Origin: Palleronia abyssalis
GTDB lineage: Bacteria > Pseudomonadota > Alphaproteobacteria > Rhodobacterales > Rhodobacteraceae
Assembly: GCF_900302445.1 (NCBI RefSeq)
Contig: NZ_ONZF01000001.1
Location: 496,001 to 560,000 of the forward strand
Direction of reading: 5' to 3'
DNA length: 64,000 nucleotides
Shown: one piece after another, positions 61,029 to 64,000 of the stretch
Layout of the letters: every line of letters starts with the position of its first letter
Position numbering within the stretch: the first letter of the stretch is position 1
Program-made: the position numbers and the translations under genes
Notes under the pieces: model-generated
Told to the model about the DNA's origin: nothing
The model's database searches: none
Seen by the model: the letters and a program-made list of their open reading frames with translations, nothing else

Positions 61029-62303
61029 TCACTCCGCCGGGGCGGGCGCATCCTGTCCGGGCAGGCGGGGTGGATCTTCTTGCAACTCGGCAACCACGCG
61101 GGCCAACGCGGTATCCTGCGTAATATTGGCAACCTCGTAGGTCGAGGTCAGGTTATCGGCCGACAGCGCAAGGTTGCCCGTGACCTGACCCGCGCCACCG
61201 GCCGGGCCGTACGGGTCGCCGTTGACCGCGAAATAGATCGCGCCGGACTCGCCCGTGCGCAGGGTCGCAGGCTCTTCGGTTCGGGGCAGGACGAAGCGGT
61301 CGCCCTCGTCCATGATTTTCTCGTAAAGGGTGGTACCATCGGCCGAGCGGACGCGCACCCACGAGGGGCGGACGGCGAAAACCACGACCTCGGGGATCGT
61401 GTCGGCGACGACCTGCGGTCCCTCCTGCCCTTCGGGCCCCGCGGAGTCCGCCAGGGCCGCGAGGACGGCAGCCTCGGTCGCATCATCGAACTCGGTCTCG
61501 AGACCCGCGACGCGACTGGCGTCCGGGATCGACTCGACGGGCGTGCTGGCGGGACCTGTGCCGCGGAACGTCCCCGACTCGCGCGGGTCGATGGTTCCGA
61601 TGGGGCCGTCACGCGCCACCATCACCGGCACATCAAGCGCCTGCGGGCGATACAGCCGGTCGAACCCGTCGCGGGCGGCGGCCACGGCCGGGTCGTCTGA
61701 ATTCTCGTCGGCTGGGGCGACGCCGTCCAGCGGATCGATATCGGCGATCACCTCGGGGGCGCGGTTCACCGGGACGACCTGCACCCGTTGCACCTCGCGC
61801 AGCACCGAATAGCCGCCATATCCCAGAAGACCGATGAGGCCGACCAGCACGGCGATGGACCCGATGGCCCCGGGCTCGATCCGCGCCAGGAAGCTTTCCC
61901 CTTTCAGGGCGACGCCCAGGTTGCGGCTGCCGAAGGGCGACGGCTCGCGCAGATTGTCCTGCCGCTTGCCGGCCGATGCGGCCTCGCTCATCCCGTGGGC
62001 GGTGGAGAATCCGGATTCGACGCAGAACGCCTTGAACGCCCATTCGGGGTCCAACCCCAGGAACCGCGCATAGGACCTGACGTAGCCTGCGATGAAACCC
62101 GGCGTCTCGAACGCCGAAGGATCAGCATTCTCGATGGCGGCGATATAGGTGGCCTTGATTTTCAGTTCGCGCTGGACGTCCAGAAGCGATTTGCCCAGCG
62201 TCGCACGCTCGCCCCGCATCATGTCGCCCAAGCGCAGGTCGTAATCGTCGAAGCCCTTCGGCTCGCTGAGCAGTTCGTCCTGTTGACGGAAACGCCCGAT
62301 CAT
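61029..62303 (-). CDS. rodZ: RodZ-family cell-shape protein
   Basis: 424 residues. Cytoplasmic HTH (about 20-95: GDMMRGERATLGKSLLDVQR, KATYIAAIENADPSAFETPG), one membrane helix (about 145-165: IGSIAVLVGLIGLLGYGGY), a long acidic/Pro-rich linker and a C-terminal DUF4115 domain (VVVFAVRPSWVRVRSADGTT). RodZ links MreB to the membrane. ATG 62303 with AAGGGACTGG upstream; another ATG 24 nt further up is possible. Confidence 0.92.
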   Translation of the reverse strand: MIGRFRQQDELLSEPKGFDDYDLRLGDMMRGERATLGKSLLDVQRELKIKATYIAAIENADPSAFETPGFIAGYVRSYARFLGLDPEWAFKAFCVESGFSTAHGMSEAASAGKRQDNLREPSPFGSRNLGVALKGESFLARIEPGAIGSIAVLVGLIGLLGYGGYSVLREVQRVQVVPVNRAPEVIADIDPLDGVAPADENSDDPAVAAARDGFDRLYRPQALDVPVMVARDGPIGTIDPRESGTFRGTGPASTPVESIPDASRVAGLETEFDDATEAAVLAALADSAGPEGQEGPQVVADTIPEVVVFAVRPSWVRVRSADGTTLYEKIMDEGDRFVLPRTEEPATLRTGESGAIYFAVNGDPYGPAGGAGQVTGNLALSADNLTSTYEVANITQDTALARVVAELQEDPPRLPGQDAPAPAE

Positions 62304-62434
62304 CTGCCAGTCCCTTCGACCTGCCACCCGAGAGCCTTGCCCGCCGCGAAGACTATTCCCCGCACCGGCCCGGCGCTGCTCATTACTAAATGATTAGCAC
62401 AAGACGGGGGAAACGGAACACAGAGAATTGTGGC

Positions 62435-63658
62435 TTATGCAATCATTTCGGCACGATTTAGCGCACAATGCGACCATAGCGTGTCTAGCGCATGGACCAG
62501 CGCATCCATTTCGCGCGGTCCGTGAACGGGCGACGGGGTGAAGCGCAGACGCTCGGTCCCGCGCGGTACGGTGGGGAAGTTGATCGGCTGGACGTAGATG
62601 CCAAAATCCTCGAGCAGCATGTCCGACAGCATCTTGCAGTGGACCGGATCGCCCACATGCACTGGCACGATATGGCTGCCATGGTCGATGAACGGCAGCC
62701 CCATGCCCTTCAAACGGGTCTTCAGGATGCGCGCCTGCGTCTGGTGGCGATCACGAAGCTCCTGCGCGGTTTTGAGGTGCCGCACGCTGGCTGCAGCCCC
62801 TGCGGCAACGCTGGGCGGCAGGGAGGTCGTGAAGATGAATCCCGGCGCGTAAGACCTTACGGCATCACACATTTTCGCGCTGGCGGCGATGTACCCGCCC
62901 ATAACGCCATACGCCTTGGCCAGCGTGCCGTTGATGATGTCGATGCGATCCGCCAGGCCGTCAAGCTCGGTCACGCCGCCGCCACGGGGGCCGTACATTC
63001 CGACCGCGTGCACCTCGTCGATGTAGGTCAGTGCGCCGAATTCCTCTGCCAGGTCGCAGATCTCGGCGATGGGGCCGAAATCGCCATCCATGGAATACAC
63101 GCTCTCGAACGCGATCAGCTTGGGCAACGCGGGGTCGTCCGCCTGAAGCAATTCACGCAGATGCGCCACGTCGTTGTGACGGAAGATGCGCTTGGCCCCG
63201 CCATTGCGGCGCACCCCTTCGATCATCGAGGCGTGGTTCAGCGAGTCGGAATAGATGATCAATCCGGGAAAGATCTTCGGCAGTGTCGACAGCGTCGCGT
63301 CGTTGGCGATGTAGGCGCTGGTGAACAGCAGGGCCGATTCCTTGCGGTGCAGGTCGGCCAGCTCGGCCTCCAGCCGCTTGTGATAGACTGTCGTGCCGCT
63401 GATGTTGCGCGTGCCGCCCGACCCCGCGCCGGTCCGCTCGACCGCTTCCTGCATGGCCGCGATGACCACGGGATTCTGGCCCATGCCCAGATAGTCGTTG
63501 CCGCACCACACCGTCACCGGGCTTTCGGTGCCATCGGGGCGGGTCCAGACGGCGTGGGGGAAATTGCCGCGTGTCCGCTCGATATCGATGAAGGTGCGAT
63601 AGCGTCCTTCGTCATGCAGCTTCTGGATGGCGGCATCGATACTGGCGTCGTAATTCAC
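62435..63658 (-). CDS. hemA: 5-aminolevulinate synthase
   Basis: 407 residues. PLP lysine Lys248 in [13 protein letters not shown], at the position known for the Rhodobacter enzyme; glycine/succinyl-CoA site residues in [13 protein letters not shown] and [10 protein letters not shown]. Makes 5-aminolevulinate by the C4 pathway, typical of alphaproteobacteria. AAGGAGCGACCGCG precedes the ATG. Single gene. Confidence 0.97.
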   Translation of the reverse strand: MNYDASIDAAIQKLHDEGRYRTFIDIERTRGNFPHAVWTRPDGTESPVTVWCGNDYLGMGQNPVVIAAMQEAVERTGAGSGGTRNISGTTVYHKRLEAELADLHRKESALLFTSAYIANDATLSTLPKIFPGLIIYSDSLNHASMIEGVRRNGGAKRIFRHNDVAHLRELLQADDPALPKLIAFESVYSMDGDFGPIAEICDLAEEFGALTYIDEVHAVGMYGPRGGGVTELDGLADRIDIINGTLAKAYGVMGGYIAASAKMCDAVRSYAPGFIFTTSLPPSVAAGAAASVRHLKTAQELRDRHQTQARILKTRLKGMGLPFIDHGSHIVPVHVGDPVHCKMLSDMLLEDFGIYVQPINFPTVPRGTERLRFTPSPVHGPREMDALVHALDTLWSHCALNRAEMIA

Positions 63659-63845
63659 GCGGTCGCTCCTTGTCTCTCGCCGGGCTTACATAATCACGCG
63701 ACGCCCGGTGTCACGGGGCCAATCTGTCGCCCCGGTCTGCCCCTCGTTCAGGTTTGGCCCATATTTTGGGCAAGGTCCACCGCTGGACACCAAAAATACC
63801 CCTGATACTTTCGCCATCGATCCCACCCGAAATGCCGGAGCCCCC

Positions 63846-64000
63846 ATGTCCCTGTCTGCCGTCCTCGACCGTATCGATGCCGATCTCGACCCCGCGCTGG
63901 ACCGGCTGATGGCGTTCCTGCGCATCCCGTCCATCTCGACCGACCCGGCCTATGACGGCGACACCCGCCGGGCCGCCGCGTGGTTGCGCGACGAGCTGGA
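63846..64000 (+). CDS. M20-family dipeptidase, N-terminal part
   Basis: The window ends after 51 codons plus two bases. Start MSLSAVLDRIDADLDPALDR then LMAFLRIPSISTDPAY and AAAWLRDEL match the N-terminus of M20/CPG2-type dipeptidases. GGAGCCCCC precedes ATG 63846. The catalytic residues lie beyond the edge. Confidence 0.75.
   Translation, partial: MSLSAVLDRIDADLDPALDRLMAFLRIPSISTDPAYDGDTRRAAAWLRDEL

Noticed and set aside
63659-63845. FNR-type site (TTGAT-N4-ATCAA) upstream of hemA
   Set aside because: Oxygen control of hemA is known in relatives, but no such motif is visible here; only a weak GCCCA-TATTT-TGGGC repeat occurs.

Overview
The window is high-GC, gene-dense bacterial chromosome. 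The gene content points to an alphaproteobacterium of the Rhodobacterales (Roseobacter/Rhodobacter group): a C4-pathway 5-aminolevulinate synthase (hemA), a suf iron-sulfur operon led by an iscR whose product has a single cysteine, the rodZ-ispG pair, and many short operons coupled by 4-bp ATGA overlaps. This placement is inferred from gene content, not from a search.

Layout. 1-7.9 kb: a regulator fusing a winged helix to a solute-binding-protein domain (cut by the window edge) is divergent from a seven-gene operon for uptake and oxidation of an unidentified sugar or polyol. 8.9-14.3 kb: a hydroxyproline-type catabolic cluster, with an M24 Xaa-Pro-type peptidase, a DapA-family deaminase, a GntR/FCD regulator, an FAD D-amino-acid dehydrogenase-like enzyme and a two-cysteine 4-hydroxyproline epimerase. 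14.3-22.1 kb: a decayed stretch with remnants of a hydantoinase A gene, a frameshifted phosphate-type binding protein and a frameshifted hybrid kinase. An intact kinase/receiver pair lies among them, and the stretch ends at a tRNA-Arg(CCG) gene.

22.6-30.6 kb: the suf operon reads leftward as iscR, an IscS-type desulfurase, sufB, a small membrane gene, a YbjQ-family gene, sufC, sufD, two YIP1-like membrane genes and sufS. Iron-control-like palindromes lie upstream. 30.8-39.4 kb: a hydrolase, two GST-like genes, wrbA, a Pmp3-type peptide, icd, membrane proteins (YitT, SMR, MscS), a CHAP/TIGR02594-like protein and typA. 39.5-50.9 kb: an alpha/beta hydrolase pseudogene, a lipoprotein, moaA, waaA, a glycosyltransferase, a glutamine amidotransferase/M20/DAO operon, a MATE exporter, a DUF3422 protein and a phasin-like protein. 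51.0-56.8 kb: the pyruvate dehydrogenase operon aceE-aceF-lpdA, with a homodimeric-type E1 and a lipoyl domain on E3. 57.1-64.0 kb: hisB, hisH, an IscA/HesB protein, a 55-residue small gene, a LysR regulator, ispG, rodZ, hemA and the start of an M20 dipeptidase.

How the parts relate: the first 14 kb is scavenging of sugars and collagen-type amino acids. The suf operon, the IscA-like protein, MoaA and IspG form a cluster-building and cluster-using set. PDH and Icd feed the TCA cycle. No CRISPR array, intact insertion sequence, phage or rRNA gene was recognised.
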